From NCBI GenBank assembly GCA_026419335.1, contig JANZZP010000085.1, forward strand, positions 1 to 36,254: a stretch of 36,254 nt of DNA, in the 5' to 3' direction. The first letter of the stretch is position 1. Each line of letters starts with the position of its first letter. The notes under the pieces are model-generated. The model was not told the origin of the DNA. It ran no database searches and saw only the letters and a program-made list of their open reading frames with translations. This document shows, one piece after another, positions 1-8,916 of this stretch. The DNA is from Elusimicrobiales bacterium (GTDB lineage Bacteria; Elusimicrobiota; Elusimicrobia; Elusimicrobiales; UBA9959). Both the position numbers and the translations under genes were made by a program.

Positions 1-414
1 TTTATCTGTCTTTTTAATATACTCAACAGCATAATCAAAATCATAAAATATATGAAAATTTGCTGTTGGTATATAATTTCTAAACATAAACTCTTTTGCA
101 ACTTGTTTTGAAGATTCAAGAACAGAGCCTTTAAGTCCAGGTCCAAAAACCATTTTACCAGATGCTCTTAATTTATCTGCTATACCTTTAGCTAACGGCA
201 ACTCCGGACCAACAATAACTATATCAATTGAATTTCTATCAACAAAAGATAATATTGAATCAAAATCAAGTATATCAATATCAATATTTTCAGAAATATT
301 AGAAAAGGAAGTATTTTTAGGAAGTGTATATAATTTTTTTAATAATGGACTTTGTCTTATTCTCCAACATATTGAATATTCTCTTCCACCACTTCCTAAA
401 ACAAGAACTTTCAT
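1..414 (-). CDS. purD: Phosphoribosylamine-glycine ligase PurD, N-terminal 138 residues (cut by window edge)
   Basis: PurD joins glycine to phosphoribosylamine with ATP to give GAR, the second step of purine synthesis. The visible part opens with the family's Rossmann-like start MKVLVLGSGGREY (residues 1-13). It continues with IVIVGPELPLAKGIADKL and VFGPG, typical of the PurD N-terminal domain. The ATG at 414 follows a clear GGAGG. The reading frame stays open to base 1, so the ATP-grasp part lies outside the window. It sits 11 bp after purF in the same direction. The usual GGREH is GGREY here, a Tyr in place of a well-conserved His; its effect is unknown. Confidence 0.93.
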   Translation of the reverse strand, partial: MKVLVLGSGGREYSICWRIRQSPLLKKLYTLPKNTSFSNISENIDIDILDFDSILSFVDRNSIDIVIVGPELPLAKGIADKLRASGKMVFGPGLKGSVLESSKQVAKEFMFRNYIPTANFHIFYDFDYAVEYIKKTDK

Positions 415-425
415 AAAACCTCCAC

Positions 426-1760
426 TTATAATACTGGATACTTCCTATCAAAACAAGCAGTACAAAAATTTTTATCCCCATTCCCACAAGCTTTTATAAG
501 ACTAGCAAGAGATATATAAAATAACTCATCAACCCCAATAAACTTTTTTATACTATCAATATCCATTATATTTGCTATAAGTTCTTTCTCACTTGGTGTG
601 TCTATTCCATAATAACAAGGACCTTTTACTGGAGGGCTGCCAATAATAAGATAAACTTTTGAAGCTCCTGCATTTCTAAGTTTTGAAACTATCTTTTTTG
701 AAGTAGTACCTCTAACAAGCGAATCATCTATTAAAATTATTTTCTTCCCTCTTATATTATCTTTAATGGGGGACAATTTTAAATCAGCTATAAATTCTCT
801 CAAGTCTTGATGAGGTTGTAAAAATGATCTAGGCGCATAATGATTTTTCATAAAAACAGGCATAAATTTCATATTTGATTTTTGAGCATAACCAATAGCA
901 TATGCAACTCCAGAATCAGGAACCCCACTAACTATATCAGCATTAATTTTATATTCCTCAGCAAGATATTTTCCAGCAAAATACCTAGAAGAAAACACGC
1001 TTCTTTCACATACTAACGAATCAGGTCGAGCAAAATAAACTTGTTCAAATATACATCTAAAATAGTTTTTTACTCTCTTAAACTTAAACTTCTTATATTT
1101 TCCATTCCTTACAATTCCTATTTCACCTGGAAAAATCTCATCATATACTTCATAACCACAACAATCAATTGCACATGTTTCTGAAGTAAATATAAATGAA
1201 TCATCTTTTCTACCAACTACAAGTGGTCTAAATCCCCAAGGGTCTCTAGCACAAATTAAACAATCTTGATATAAAAACAAAAAAGAGTACGCACCTTTTA
1301 ATTTTTCAAGTCCATCACATAAAGCATCAACAAAATCTTTCTTATCTGATAACGATATAAGATGAGCTATTATTTCACTATCAGTGGTGGTTTGAAATAT
1401 TGAACCTTTTTTAGATAATTCCTTTTTTAATTCTTCTGAATTAACTATATTACCATTGTGAGCAACAGCAAACTCCCCAAATTTAGTCCTAAAAAAAAGT
1501 GGCTGAGAATTAGTAATAGTAGAAGAACCAGTAGTAGAATATCTAACATGACCTATAGCATACTCTCCCTCAAGCATTTTAAGAATATCGCTATTAAAAA
1601 CTTCTTGAACAAGTCCCATAGAATTATAATATTTGTAACCATTTTTTCCAAACACAGCTATACCACAAGACTCTTGCCCTCTGTGTTGAAGTGAATACAA
1701 AGCAATATATGTCAAAAATGATGCTTTAGATGAATCAGTTATACCAAATATCCCACACAT
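426..1760 (-). CDS. purF: Amidophosphoribosyltransferase PurF
   Basis: PurF makes phosphoribosylamine from PRPP and glutamine, the committed step of purine synthesis. The 444-residue protein has Cys2 directly after Met, the Ntn glutaminase nucleophile, so no propeptide is needed. GHVRYSTTGSS and AHNGN belong to the glutaminase half. The phosphoribosyltransferase half carries the PRPP loop IIDDSLVRGTTSKKIV near residues 340-355. Cysteines in CIFEQVYFARPDS, GPCYYGIDTP and the C-terminal FCTACFDRKYP match the four ligands of the [4Fe-4S] cluster of the Bacillus subtilis-type enzyme. This implies an oxygen-sensitive form, a known family trait. It lies 2 bp after purQ and has no obvious Shine-Dalgarno, so translational coupling is likely. 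Confidence 0.97.
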   Translation of the reverse strand: MCGIFGITDSSKASFLTYIALYSLQHRGQESCGIAVFGKNGYKYYNSMGLVQEVFNSDILKMLEGEYAIGHVRYSTTGSSTITNSQPLFFRTKFGEFAVAHNGNIVNSEELKKELSKKGSIFQTTTDSEIIAHLISLSDKKDFVDALCDGLEKLKGAYSFLFLYQDCLICARDPWGFRPLVVGRKDDSFIFTSETCAIDCCGYEVYDEIFPGEIGIVRNGKYKKFKFKRVKNYFRCIFEQVYFARPDSLVCERSVFSSRYFAGKYLAEEYKINADIVSGVPDSGVAYAIGYAQKSNMKFMPVFMKNHYAPRSFLQPHQDLREFIADLKLSPIKDNIRGKKIILIDDSLVRGTTSKKIVSKLRNAGASKVYLIIGSPPVKGPCYYGIDTPSEKELIANIMDIDSIKKFIGVDELFYISLASLIKACGNGDKNFCTACFDRKYPVL

Positions 1761-1762
1761 AA

Positions 1763-2512
1763 TTACTTTACATATTCAACAGCATTTTTAAAAAAGTACC
1801 ATCCAACAGAATTTTCTTCTTCATTATACTTCCAAGGAGTTTGTATTGAGAAAAATGTTCTCTCTGGATGAGGCATCATACCCATAACATTCCCAAACTT
1901 ATTTGTGAGAGCCGCTATGTTACAGAGAGAACCATTTGGATTTTCAATATATTTCAAAGCATCAAGATTTGATGAAAGTATCTCACTTAAAATATTATTA
2001 TTTGCTATCAGTTTACCTTCCCCATGAGCAATCGGTAAGTAAAATTCTTCCGGAAGACCTTTAATAAATATAGAAGGAGATTTTCTGTTTACTTTAACTT
2101 TAACCCACCTACATAAAAAATGTCCACAGTCATTTAAAAAAAGAGTTACTCTTTGTTTAAAATCTGAATATGGCAATAAACCAGTTTTGACCAATACCTG
2201 AAAACCATTACATATACCTATAACAGGTCTTTTTGAATCTATAAATTTTTTAAAATTATTATAAAGTGATTTAATTCTAAGTGCAAAAATTTTACCTGCA
2301 GATATATCATCACCAAAAGAAAAACCACCAGGTAATGCAATTATATCATAATCATCAATATTTTTATATCCTTTTAAAACTTCGTTTATATGTACTCTCT
2401 CAGTAGATGCTCCAACATATTTAAAAGCATTTTCAGTTTCAATATCACAATTAGTTCCACAAGCTCTAAGAATTATAACCTTTGGTTTTTTTATAATATG
2501 TTTCTTTCCCAT
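1763..2512 (-). CDS. purQ: FGAM synthase glutaminase subunit PurQ
   Basis: PurQ is the class I glutamine amidotransferase that supplies ammonia to PurL for making FGAM from FGAR. The 249 residues include the start pattern VIILRACGTNCDIETE, the glycine-rich LPGGFSFGDDISAG, the nucleophile segment GICNGFQVL with the catalytic Cys, and the His-Glu pair in MMPHPER. It is slightly longer than the short Gram-positive PurQ (about 227 residues). Its start overlaps the end of purL by 22 bp. No better start exists downstream, because the conserved VIILRA segment begins at residue 12. Confidence 0.95.
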   Translation of the reverse strand: MGKKHIIKKPKVIILRACGTNCDIETENAFKYVGASTERVHINEVLKGYKNIDDYDIIALPGGFSFGDDISAGKIFALRIKSLYNNFKKFIDSKRPVIGICNGFQVLVKTGLLPYSDFKQRVTLFLNDCGHFLCRWVKVKVNRKSPSIFIKGLPEEFYLPIAHGEGKLIANNNILSEILSSNLDALKYIENPNGSLCNIAALTNKFGNVMGMMPHPERTFFSIQTPWKYNEEENSVGWYFFKNAVEYVK

Positions 2513-4905
2513 AACTGTCTCAACTTTTCTATATCAGATATAAAAAGTATCTTACCATTATTTCTAAAAACAATAGACGGAGCTGCTGTAGTATAACCAA
2601 TCTTAACAGCAGAAAAACGATTCATTAACTTAACAAACTCATTTTCTCTTTTTGAATCTATCTCAACTACAATTTTTGAACCACATTCACCAAAAAGTGC
2701 TTCTATATCAGTTATATTATATATTTTAATTAACTCATTCAGATTTATATCAGCACCAATAAAGCATAAAGACATTTCAAAAATACACGCAGCAAGTCCA
2801 CCTTCTGAAACATCATGAGCTGAAATTACAAAACCCTTTCTCATAGTTTCAAGAAGTTTAAGATAAACTTTTCTATTCTGTTTAAGATTTAAAGGAGAAA
2901 TATAATTGTTATCATTCTGAAATAATCTGCCATAAACACTTGCTCCAAGGCCTTTTCCAAACATTCCTACTACATATATCGGATTAGATGGTTTTTTAAA
3001 ATAAGATTTTACAATCTTTCTTACATCTTCAACTGGTGCAATAGCAGAAATCAAAAGTGTTGTTGGTATTCTATATATTTTTGAACCAATCTTTGTTTGA
3101 TTATAAAAACTATCTTTACCCGAAATATAAGGGACTTCCATATCAACTGAAGCATCCCTTGCCCCCATAGCAGCAAGACTAAATTCTCCCATAACTTTTT
3201 TATCATTTGGATTTGCTGCACAAAAATTATCTAAAGCGGCAGCTCTTGATATATCAGCTCCAACACAAGCTAAATTTCTTATAGCTTCATCAAAGCTATA
3301 TTTAGCCATCTCATAAGGAGAAATATCCGACATGTTAGGTTTCATTCCACAAGCAACAGCAAAACCATTAAATGAAGAAAAATCCCCACATACTTGTCCA
3401 GTCCAAATAACAGTAGCATCCGAAGGAGCATACTCATTAACACCACAAAAAGGTTTCAAAACAGTCTGCCCTATAACTTCATGATCATACTGTTGAATAA
3501 TCCATCTCCTAGATGTAACGTTTAAATCAGAAATTATCTTTTCAAATCTATCATAATAATCCATTACATAAATTTTTGATATTTTATTTTTCATTTTTGA
3601 TTCTATCCATATAGCCTTCCTTTCAATCTTAGGTAATCCTTGATGCAAAAAATCCATATCAAGTTCGACAATATTTTCACCTTTCCATTTTACAGTAAGT
3701 TTACGATCATCTGTAAATCTACCTATAATATACATTTGACATTCTTCAATTTCACATAATTTTTCAAGTTCTTTAATCTTATCTTCGTAGACACAAAGGA
3801 CCATTCTCTCTTGAGATTCACTAAGCCAGACTTGCCATCCTTCTATATCTCTATCCTTAAGAATTACTTTATCTAAATCCACCAAGGCACCAGTTTCACT
3901 AGCAAGTTCCCCAACCGCACTTGAAAAACCACCAGCACCACAATCTGTTAAAGCACTATATATAGAAAGTTCTCTTGCTTTTATCAACACATCAATGACT
4001 TTTTTCTCATTTATAGCATGTCCTATTTGCACATGACTTGAAGAAGAATTCTCATCAATATCTCGCGAAGAAAAAGTAGAACCACCTACACCATCTTTAC
4101 CAGTAGAACCACCAATAACTACAATATACGAACCTGGTAAAACCTTTTTATTAACAGCTTTTCTATTGATAATCCCTACACAACCAACATAAACTAATGG
4201 ATTATATAAATATCTATCATCAAAAAAAACACTACCACAAGCAGTAGGAATTCCAATTTTATTTCCGTAATCTCTAACTCCACTTACAACTCCAGATATT
4301 ATTTTATGAGGAGATAGAAAACCTTTTGATATATTATATTTTTTATCTGGAAAAGCAAAACAAAAATTATCAGTATTTAGAATAGGTTTTGCACCAAGCC
4401 CAACTCCCAAAATATCCCTAACAACACCTCCAACACCTGTCTCTGCTCCACCATATGGCTCAATAGCACAAGGATGATTGTGAGTTTCAACCTTAAAACA
4501 TATACCCCACTGAGATCCTTTTCTTAGCTCAATTACTCCAGCATTATCTTTAAATACACTTAAACAATAATTTTTGTTTAGTCTTTTTGTTGCATAAACT
4601 ATGGTATCCTTAAAAAGATTTTCGAAACGATAAACATTCTTTATTTTACCTTGATAATCTTTTATAGTTAAAACACATGGAGAATTAAATGTCTTATGTT
4701 TACAATGCTCAGACCATGTCTGGGCAATAGTTTCCATTTCAGCGCGGGTTGGATTCCTTGATATTTTTCTAAAATATTGAAGTATCATTTGTAACTCTTT
4801 GGAATTTAAAGACCAACTATATTTATTATTTAAATTGACTAATTGCTTCAAATTAATCTTAAAGATATCAAATAAATATTTATCTTTTGATAAAGATATT
4901 CTCAT
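2491..4905 (-). CDS. purL: FGAM synthase catalytic subunit PurL (standalone, without PurS region)
   Basis: PurL converts FGAR, ATP and PurQ-supplied ammonia to FGAM. The 804 residues include PTRAEMETIAQTWSEHCKHK (near 53-72), with the signature EHCKHK histidines. The Gly-rich segments HNHPCAIEPYGGAETGVGGV and GGSTGKDGVGGS follow, and SGKDSF and SAHDVSEGGLAA mark the second AIRS-like half. It resembles the longer PurL of delta-proteobacteria rather than the roughly 740-residue Bacillus form, but the N-terminal PurS-like region of that type is absent. That region is a separate gene just upstream. The ATG at 4905 has its own AGGAG with 5-nt spacing inside the end of that gene, so purL is initiated independently. 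Confidence 0.96.
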   Translation of the reverse strand: MRISLSKDKYLFDIFKINLKQLVNLNNKYSWSLNSKELQMILQYFRKISRNPTRAEMETIAQTWSEHCKHKTFNSPCVLTIKDYQGKIKNVYRFENLFKDTIVYATKRLNKNYCLSVFKDNAGVIELRKGSQWGICFKVETHNHPCAIEPYGGAETGVGGVVRDILGVGLGAKPILNTDNFCFAFPDKKYNISKGFLSPHKIISGVVSGVRDYGNKIGIPTACGSVFFDDRYLYNPLVYVGCVGIINRKAVNKKVLPGSYIVVIGGSTGKDGVGGSTFSSRDIDENSSSSHVQIGHAINEKKVIDVLIKARELSIYSALTDCGAGGFSSAVGELASETGALVDLDKVILKDRDIEGWQVWLSESQERMVLCVYEDKIKELEKLCEIEECQMYIIGRFTDDRKLTVKWKGENIVELDMDFLHQGLPKIERKAIWIESKMKNKISKIYVMDYYDRFEKIISDLNVTSRRWIIQQYDHEVIGQTVLKPFCGVNEYAPSDATVIWTGQVCGDFSSFNGFAVACGMKPNMSDISPYEMAKYSFDEAIRNLACVGADISRAAALDNFCAANPNDKKVMGEFSLAAMGARDASVDMEVPYISGKDSFYNQTKIGSKIYRIPTTLLISAIAPVEDVRKIVKSYFKKPSNPIYVVGMFGKGLGASVYGRLFQNDNNYISPLNLKQNRKVYLKLLETMRKGFVISAHDVSEGGLAACIFEMSLCFIGADINLNELIKIYNITDIEALFGECGSKIVVEIDSKRENEFVKLMNRFSAVKIGYTTAAPSIVFRNNGKILFISDIEKLRQLWERNIL

Positions 4906-5350
4906 TTATTCTCCTAATTTTCATATTATGTATAAGCTCATTAAAAAACTCTTCACGAACAAAATTTATAAATTCATCTATCGAGGAAGAACAATAAAAA
5001 CATTTACCCGTTCTTACATTAAATCTTTTGTTTATTAATTTGTTAACTATACCACTCACACTTTCTCCTACAACATCAGACACGCTATCTTTTAGAAATA
5101 TCTCTAATATAAATTTGTATCTTTTAAATAGAAATTTATCATTTCTTATATAATACTTCTCTACAACGGGATCTAAAAGTATATCCCTTGCTATAAGTTC
5201 AATATCACTAATATCATCACATTCTTTTATATCGTAAAGCTTTGTAAGTTTAAGATCAAAATTATTAACTTTAAAATGCTTAATAAAAAGTTCTCTTATG
5301 TTTTTACTTTCTTTATCATACTTATCAATTGTATATATCTCTACTATCAT
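4880..5350 (-). CDS. purS: Tandem PurS-like protein (two PurS repeats), FGAM synthase accessory subunit
   Basis: This 156-residue protein reads as two PurS-like halves. Residues 1-70 end in the pattern ARDILLDPVVEKYY, like the LxDPVxE end of a PurS unit. Residues 75-156 hold LEIFLKDSVSDVVGESV, matching the PurS pattern ExxxKxGVxDxxGxxx, then VRTGKCFY and a helix ending in FFNELIHN. PurS bridges PurL and PurQ in the multi-subunit enzyme. In long PurL proteins of delta-proteobacterial type, two such units form the N-terminus, and here they are encoded alone. The gene overlaps purL by 26 bp and starts 2 bp after purC. The assignment rests on pattern memory and position rather than on a search. 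Confidence 0.68.
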   Translation of the reverse strand: MIVEIYTIDKYDKESKNIRELFIKHFKVNNFDLKLTKLYDIKECDDISDIELIARDILLDPVVEKYYIRNDKFLFKRYKFILEIFLKDSVSDVVGESVSGIVNKLINKRFNVRTGKCFYCSSSIDEFINFVREEFFNELIHNMKIRRINENIFIKR

Positions 5351-5352
5351 AT

Positions 5353-6222
5353 CTATACACCTATTATCAATTTCATTATTTCAATATACTTATCTGATGT
5401 CTTTTCTATTATATCTTTAGGTAAAGACGGAGGTGGAGATTTTCTATCCCATAAAGTATTAAGAAGATAATTTCTAATAATCTGCTTATCATAGCTTTCA
5501 GGTTCAATACCAACTCTGAATGTTGAAGCATTCCAAAATCTTGAACTATCCGGAGTAAGCAATTCATCAATTAAGATAAGTTCACCATCTAATATACCAA
5601 ATTCAAATTTAGTATCAGCAATTATTATTCCTTTATTTAACAAAAAATCATGTGCAAAACTATATATTCTAAAAGAAATATCTTTTATTTTAGAGGCAAG
5701 TTCAAACCCAATTTTGTTTGAGACATAATTAAAATTAACATTTTCATCATGCGCTTTATCTGATTTAGTAGTAGGAGTGAAAATTGGTTCATCTAATTTC
5801 TGAGAATATTTAAGACCCTTTGGCAATTTTATATCACAAACACTACCATTTTTTTCATATTCTTTCCAAGCTGTTCCAAAAATATATCCTCTTACAATAA
5901 ATTCAAAATCTATTCTTTTGGCTTTATAACATAAAACTGTTCGTTTTTTATAATAATCATCTAAAAAAACTTTAGTTATATTATAAATTTCATCTATATC
6001 AGAAGTAATTAAATGATTTTTTACAATATTTTTTGTCCTGTTAAACCAAAAAACTGAAAGTTGAGTTAAAACTTCTCCTTTATATGGTATTTCATTTGGC
6101 AAAATCCAATCAAAAGCTGAAATTCTATCAGTTGTTACAATTAAAATCTTCTCTTCATCTAGATGATAAACATCTCTAACTTTTCCCTTATATGTTTTAA
6201 AATTTGATAAATTGGTTTTTAT
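5353..6222 (-). CDS. purC: SAICAR synthase PurC, apparently starting at an ATA codon
   Basis: PurC joins aspartate to CAIR to give SAICAR. Motifs seen are KGKVRDVY at the N-terminal nucleotide-binding sheet, IVTTDRISAFD, FIVRGYIFGTAWKEY, IIADTKFEFG, LTPDSSRFW and SYDKQIIRNYL near the end. The first TTG in frame (codes for L in WILP) would remove the first 39 residues, including KVRDVY, which the fold needs. Extending upstream, the frame has no ATG, GTG or TTG before the in-frame TAG that ends the transporter gene. The only sensible initiator is ATA at 6222, preceded by GGGAGGAG. That gives 289 residues, a normal length for the longer PurC type. The gene stands 9 bp after the MFS gene in the purine cluster. 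Confidence 0.9.
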   Translation of the reverse strand: MKTNLSNFKTYKGKVRDVYHLDEEKILIVTTDRISAFDWILPNEIPYKGEVLTQLSVFWFNRTKNIVKNHLITSDIDEIYNITKVFLDDYYKKRTVLCYKAKRIDFEFIVRGYIFGTAWKEYEKNGSVCDIKLPKGLKYSQKLDEPIFTPTTKSDKAHDENVNFNYVSNKIGFELASKIKDISFRIYSFAHDFLLNKGIIIADTKFEFGILDGELILIDELLTPDSSRFWNASTFRVGIEPESYDKQIIRNYLLNTLWDRKSPPPSLPKDIIEKTSDKYIEIMKLIIGV

Positions 6223-6232
6223 AACTCCTCCC
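6220..6232 (-). promoter_or_regulatory. Shine-Dalgarno and non-standard ATA initiator of purC
   Basis: Read on the minus strand, GGGAGGAG (6232-6225) is followed by TT and then ATA (6222-6220), AAA, ACC. Only one base separates this from an ordinary ATG AAA ACC start. The Shine-Dalgarno overlaps the TAG stop of the upstream gene. AUA is a very poor initiator in bacteria, so this would be a weak start, or it could be a sequencing error or strain mutation. Confidence 0.6.
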
Positions 6233-7377
6233 TAATAATTATAATTTATTCTTTTACTTTTTAAAACAACAAATAAGATAATAATAAGTGATACAATTAA
6301 AACATAATAAAAAAACATTTTGTAACCTAAATTTACAATACTCATTCCAACAAAAGCTCCAACCCCATAAGCAGTATACATAACTCCATAATTTTTAGCG
6401 TAATGAAGTAAACCAAAAAACCTCATTGTAGAGACAGGAGCCATAGCAAGCCAACCACCCAAATTAAACCATAAAAAAGCAAAAGCAATCAGATTAAAAT
6501 AAAAATTTATATTTAACAAGAGTAACAAAGATGAAATAAAATACATCAAAAAAGAAAAGATAACGCAAAAACTAAAACTAAACTTATCAGCCATATAACC
6601 AAAAAAAGGCCTCCCTAAAGCATTTAAAACAGCCATACTAGAAACAACATAGGAAGCTTTCTTAAGATCTAAATTTAAAAAATCTATAAAATATGTAGCT
6701 GTGAAAGATACAGAGGTTAAAGAAAATGAGCAACCAAATAAGAAAAATAAATACAAAATATAAAATTCTTTCATCTTCAAAACTTCAAAAGTATCCATAC
6801 CAACTTTAGAAAAATTATAGTCACTTATCTGTTTTGGAACTTTAACATTAAAATAACAGATAAAAAGCATCAAAAATACAATTAAACCGAAATAAAAAAA
6901 CGAAGTATTTAAAGGATAGTTTAAAATCAAGAATTTAAATATCTGTGAAGCAATAAATGAAGACAAACCAAAACCTGCTACTGTTATTCCCGTTGCTATA
7001 CCTTTTTTATCACTAAACCAAAGTGAAACAATCTTCAAAGGAACCCCATATAATATACCTGTCCCAATTCCACCTAAAACTCCATAAGTTAGAACAAAAC
7101 ATATAATAGAATTTATAAAATATGAACTAACCCAAGATGATGTTATCAATAAGCTACCTAAAACATAGGTTTTTCTAACACCAATTCTTTCAATCAAATA
7201 ACCACTTAATGGCATTGAAAAAGCAAAAAGTATAAGAAAAACTTTAAAAGGAAATCCACTTTGAATAGAAGTTATATTCAAATATTCTTCAAGGGGCTTT
7301 CTAAATATACTATAAGAATAAACAGTACCTCCAACAAGCATTATCAAAAAACTATTTATAAGATAAATTATCCTCAT
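6232..7377 (-). CDS. MFS transporter, oxalate/formate antiporter (OFA)-like
   Basis: A 381-residue membrane protein with about twelve hydrophobic segments. The start MRIIYLINSFLIMLVGGTVYSYSIFRKPLEE and the loop GYLIERIGVRKTYVLG match the OFA branch of the major facilitator superfamily. The second half repeats the MFS loop as GRPFFGYMADKFSF. Known OFA members exchange oxalate and formate or move other small monocarboxylates, but the substrate here cannot be read from sequence. It begins 1 bp after guaA and ends 9 bp before purC, so it is embedded in the purine cluster. Transport of a purine-related compound or of formate is conceivable but unproven. Confidence 0.8.
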   Translation of the reverse strand: MRIIYLINSFLIMLVGGTVYSYSIFRKPLEEYLNITSIQSGFPFKVFLILFAFSMPLSGYLIERIGVRKTYVLGSLLITSSWVSSYFINSIICFVLTYGVLGGIGTGILYGVPLKIVSLWFSDKKGIATGITVAGFGLSSFIASQIFKFLILNYPLNTSFFYFGLIVFLMLFICYFNVKVPKQISDYNFSKVGMDTFEVLKMKEFYILYLFFLFGCSFSLTSVSFTATYFIDFLNLDLKKASYVVSSMAVLNALGRPFFGYMADKFSFSFCVIFSFLMYFISSLLLLLNINFYFNLIAFAFLWFNLGGWLAMAPVSTMRFFGLLHYAKNYGVMYTAYGVGAFVGMSIVNLGYKMFFYYVLIVSLIIILFVVLKSKRINYNY

Positions 7378-7378
7378 A

Positions 7379-8914
7379 TCATTCCCACTCTATAGTAGCA
7401 GGAGGCTTAGAAGTTATATCATAAACAACTCTATTTATTCCTCTAACCTCTCCAATAACTCGAGATGAAATTTTATTTAAAACTTCATATGGTATTCTAG
7501 ACCAATCAGCAGTCATACCATCAACACTATCAACAAATCTCAAAGCCAAAACATTTTCATAACTCCTTTCATCTCCCATTACACCAACTGATCTCACAGG
7601 TAATAAGACACAAAAAGCTTGCCATATCTTTGAATAATATTCAGAAAGTTTTAATTCTTCTCTTACAATAAAATCTGCTTTCCTTAAAATATCAAGTTTC
7701 TTCTTGTCAACTTCTCCTATAATTCTTATAGCAAGTCCTGGTCCTGGAAAAGGGTGCTGCATTAAAATTTCATCATCAATTCCAAGAGATCTTCCAATCT
7801 CTCTAACATCATCTTTAAACAAATATTTAAGCGGTTCTATAAGTTTAAAACCAAGTTTTTTAGGAAGGCCACCTACATTATGATGAGTTTTTATTACTGA
7901 TGAAGGTCCTTTAACTGAAACAGATTCAATTATATCAGGATAAAGAGTACCTTGAACTAGAAATTCATAGGTTTTATCTTTTCTTGCTTGCTCTGTAAAG
8001 ACATCTATAAATGTCTTACCTATTATTTTCCGCTTTTTCTCAGGATCTTTAACTCCTTTTAGTTTTGTTAGAAAGACTTTAGATGCATCTATTATACTTA
8101 TATTAAACTTAAATTTCTTTTTAAAAACTTCTTTTATTCTTTCTTTATCGCCAATCCGTAATAAACCTGTATCGACAAAAATACACTTTAACTTATTTCC
8201 AATAGCAAGATGTGTTAAATAAGCAGCAACAGATGAATCAACACCTCCACTTAAAGCACATATTGCTTTTGAACTTCCAACTAAACTTCTTATATCTTCA
8301 ACAGTACTTTTAATAAAATCTTCAGCTTTAAAAATATTTTTAACTTTACATATTCTAAATGCAAAGTTTTCAAGTATTTTATTCCCTTCTTTAGTATGTT
8401 CCACCTCTGGATGAAACTGAACGGCATAAATGTTTCTTTTCTCATTTGCTATAGAACTTATTATACTGTTTTCTGTTACAGCTAAAACATCAAAGCCATC
8501 AGGTATTTTCTTTACTTCATCTCCATGACTCATCCATACCAACGTTTCCTTATTAACTCCTTTAAAAAGTAAGGAATCTTTTACAACTTTTACTTTGGTA
8601 TTCCCATATTCTCTTCTTAAACCTTGAAAAGTTTTACCACCCAAACTTTGAGCTATAAGCTGCATACCATAACATATACCAAGCACAGGAACATCAAAAT
8701 CATATACAGAATAACTTAACTTTGGAGCATACTTCCTATATACACTTTGAGGACCACCAGAAAGTATTATACCAATCGGTCTTTTTGACATTATTTCAGA
8801 AAAGGGTTTATTATATGGAAGTATTTCTGAATAAACATGAATTTTTCTTAATTTTTTTGCAATAAGTTGAGTGTATTGGCTTCCGAAATCCAAAATCAAA
8901 ACTAAATCAGCCAT
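7379..8914 (-). CDS. guaA: GMP synthase (glutamine-hydrolysing) GuaA
   Basis: GuaA aminates XMP to GMP using ATP and glutamine. The 511 residues show an N-terminal class I amidotransferase with LDFGSQYTQLIAKKLR, the nucleophile segment GICYGMQLIAQ and FHPEVEHT. The ATP-pyrophosphatase domain follows with the P-loop SGGVDSSVAAYL (near 218-229). The C-terminal dimerisation domain includes HPFPGPGLAIRIIGE and ends in the family signature KPPATIEWE. Length is normal. It follows guaB by 2 bp, so the two enzymes that take IMP to GMP are made together. Confidence 0.98.
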   Translation of the reverse strand: MADLVLILDFGSQYTQLIAKKLRKIHVYSEILPYNKPFSEIMSKRPIGIILSGGPQSVYRKYAPKLSYSVYDFDVPVLGICYGMQLIAQSLGGKTFQGLRREYGNTKVKVVKDSLLFKGVNKETLVWMSHGDEVKKIPDGFDVLAVTENSIISSIANEKRNIYAVQFHPEVEHTKEGNKILENFAFRICKVKNIFKAEDFIKSTVEDIRSLVGSSKAICALSGGVDSSVAAYLTHLAIGNKLKCIFVDTGLLRIGDKERIKEVFKKKFKFNISIIDASKVFLTKLKGVKDPEKKRKIIGKTFIDVFTEQARKDKTYEFLVQGTLYPDIIESVSVKGPSSVIKTHHNVGGLPKKLGFKLIEPLKYLFKDDVREIGRSLGIDDEILMQHPFPGPGLAIRIIGEVDKKKLDILRKADFIVREELKLSEYYSKIWQAFCVLLPVRSVGVMGDERSYENVLALRFVDSVDGMTADWSRIPYEVLNKISSRVIGEVRGINRVVYDITSKPPATIEWE

Positions 8915-8916
8915 AA

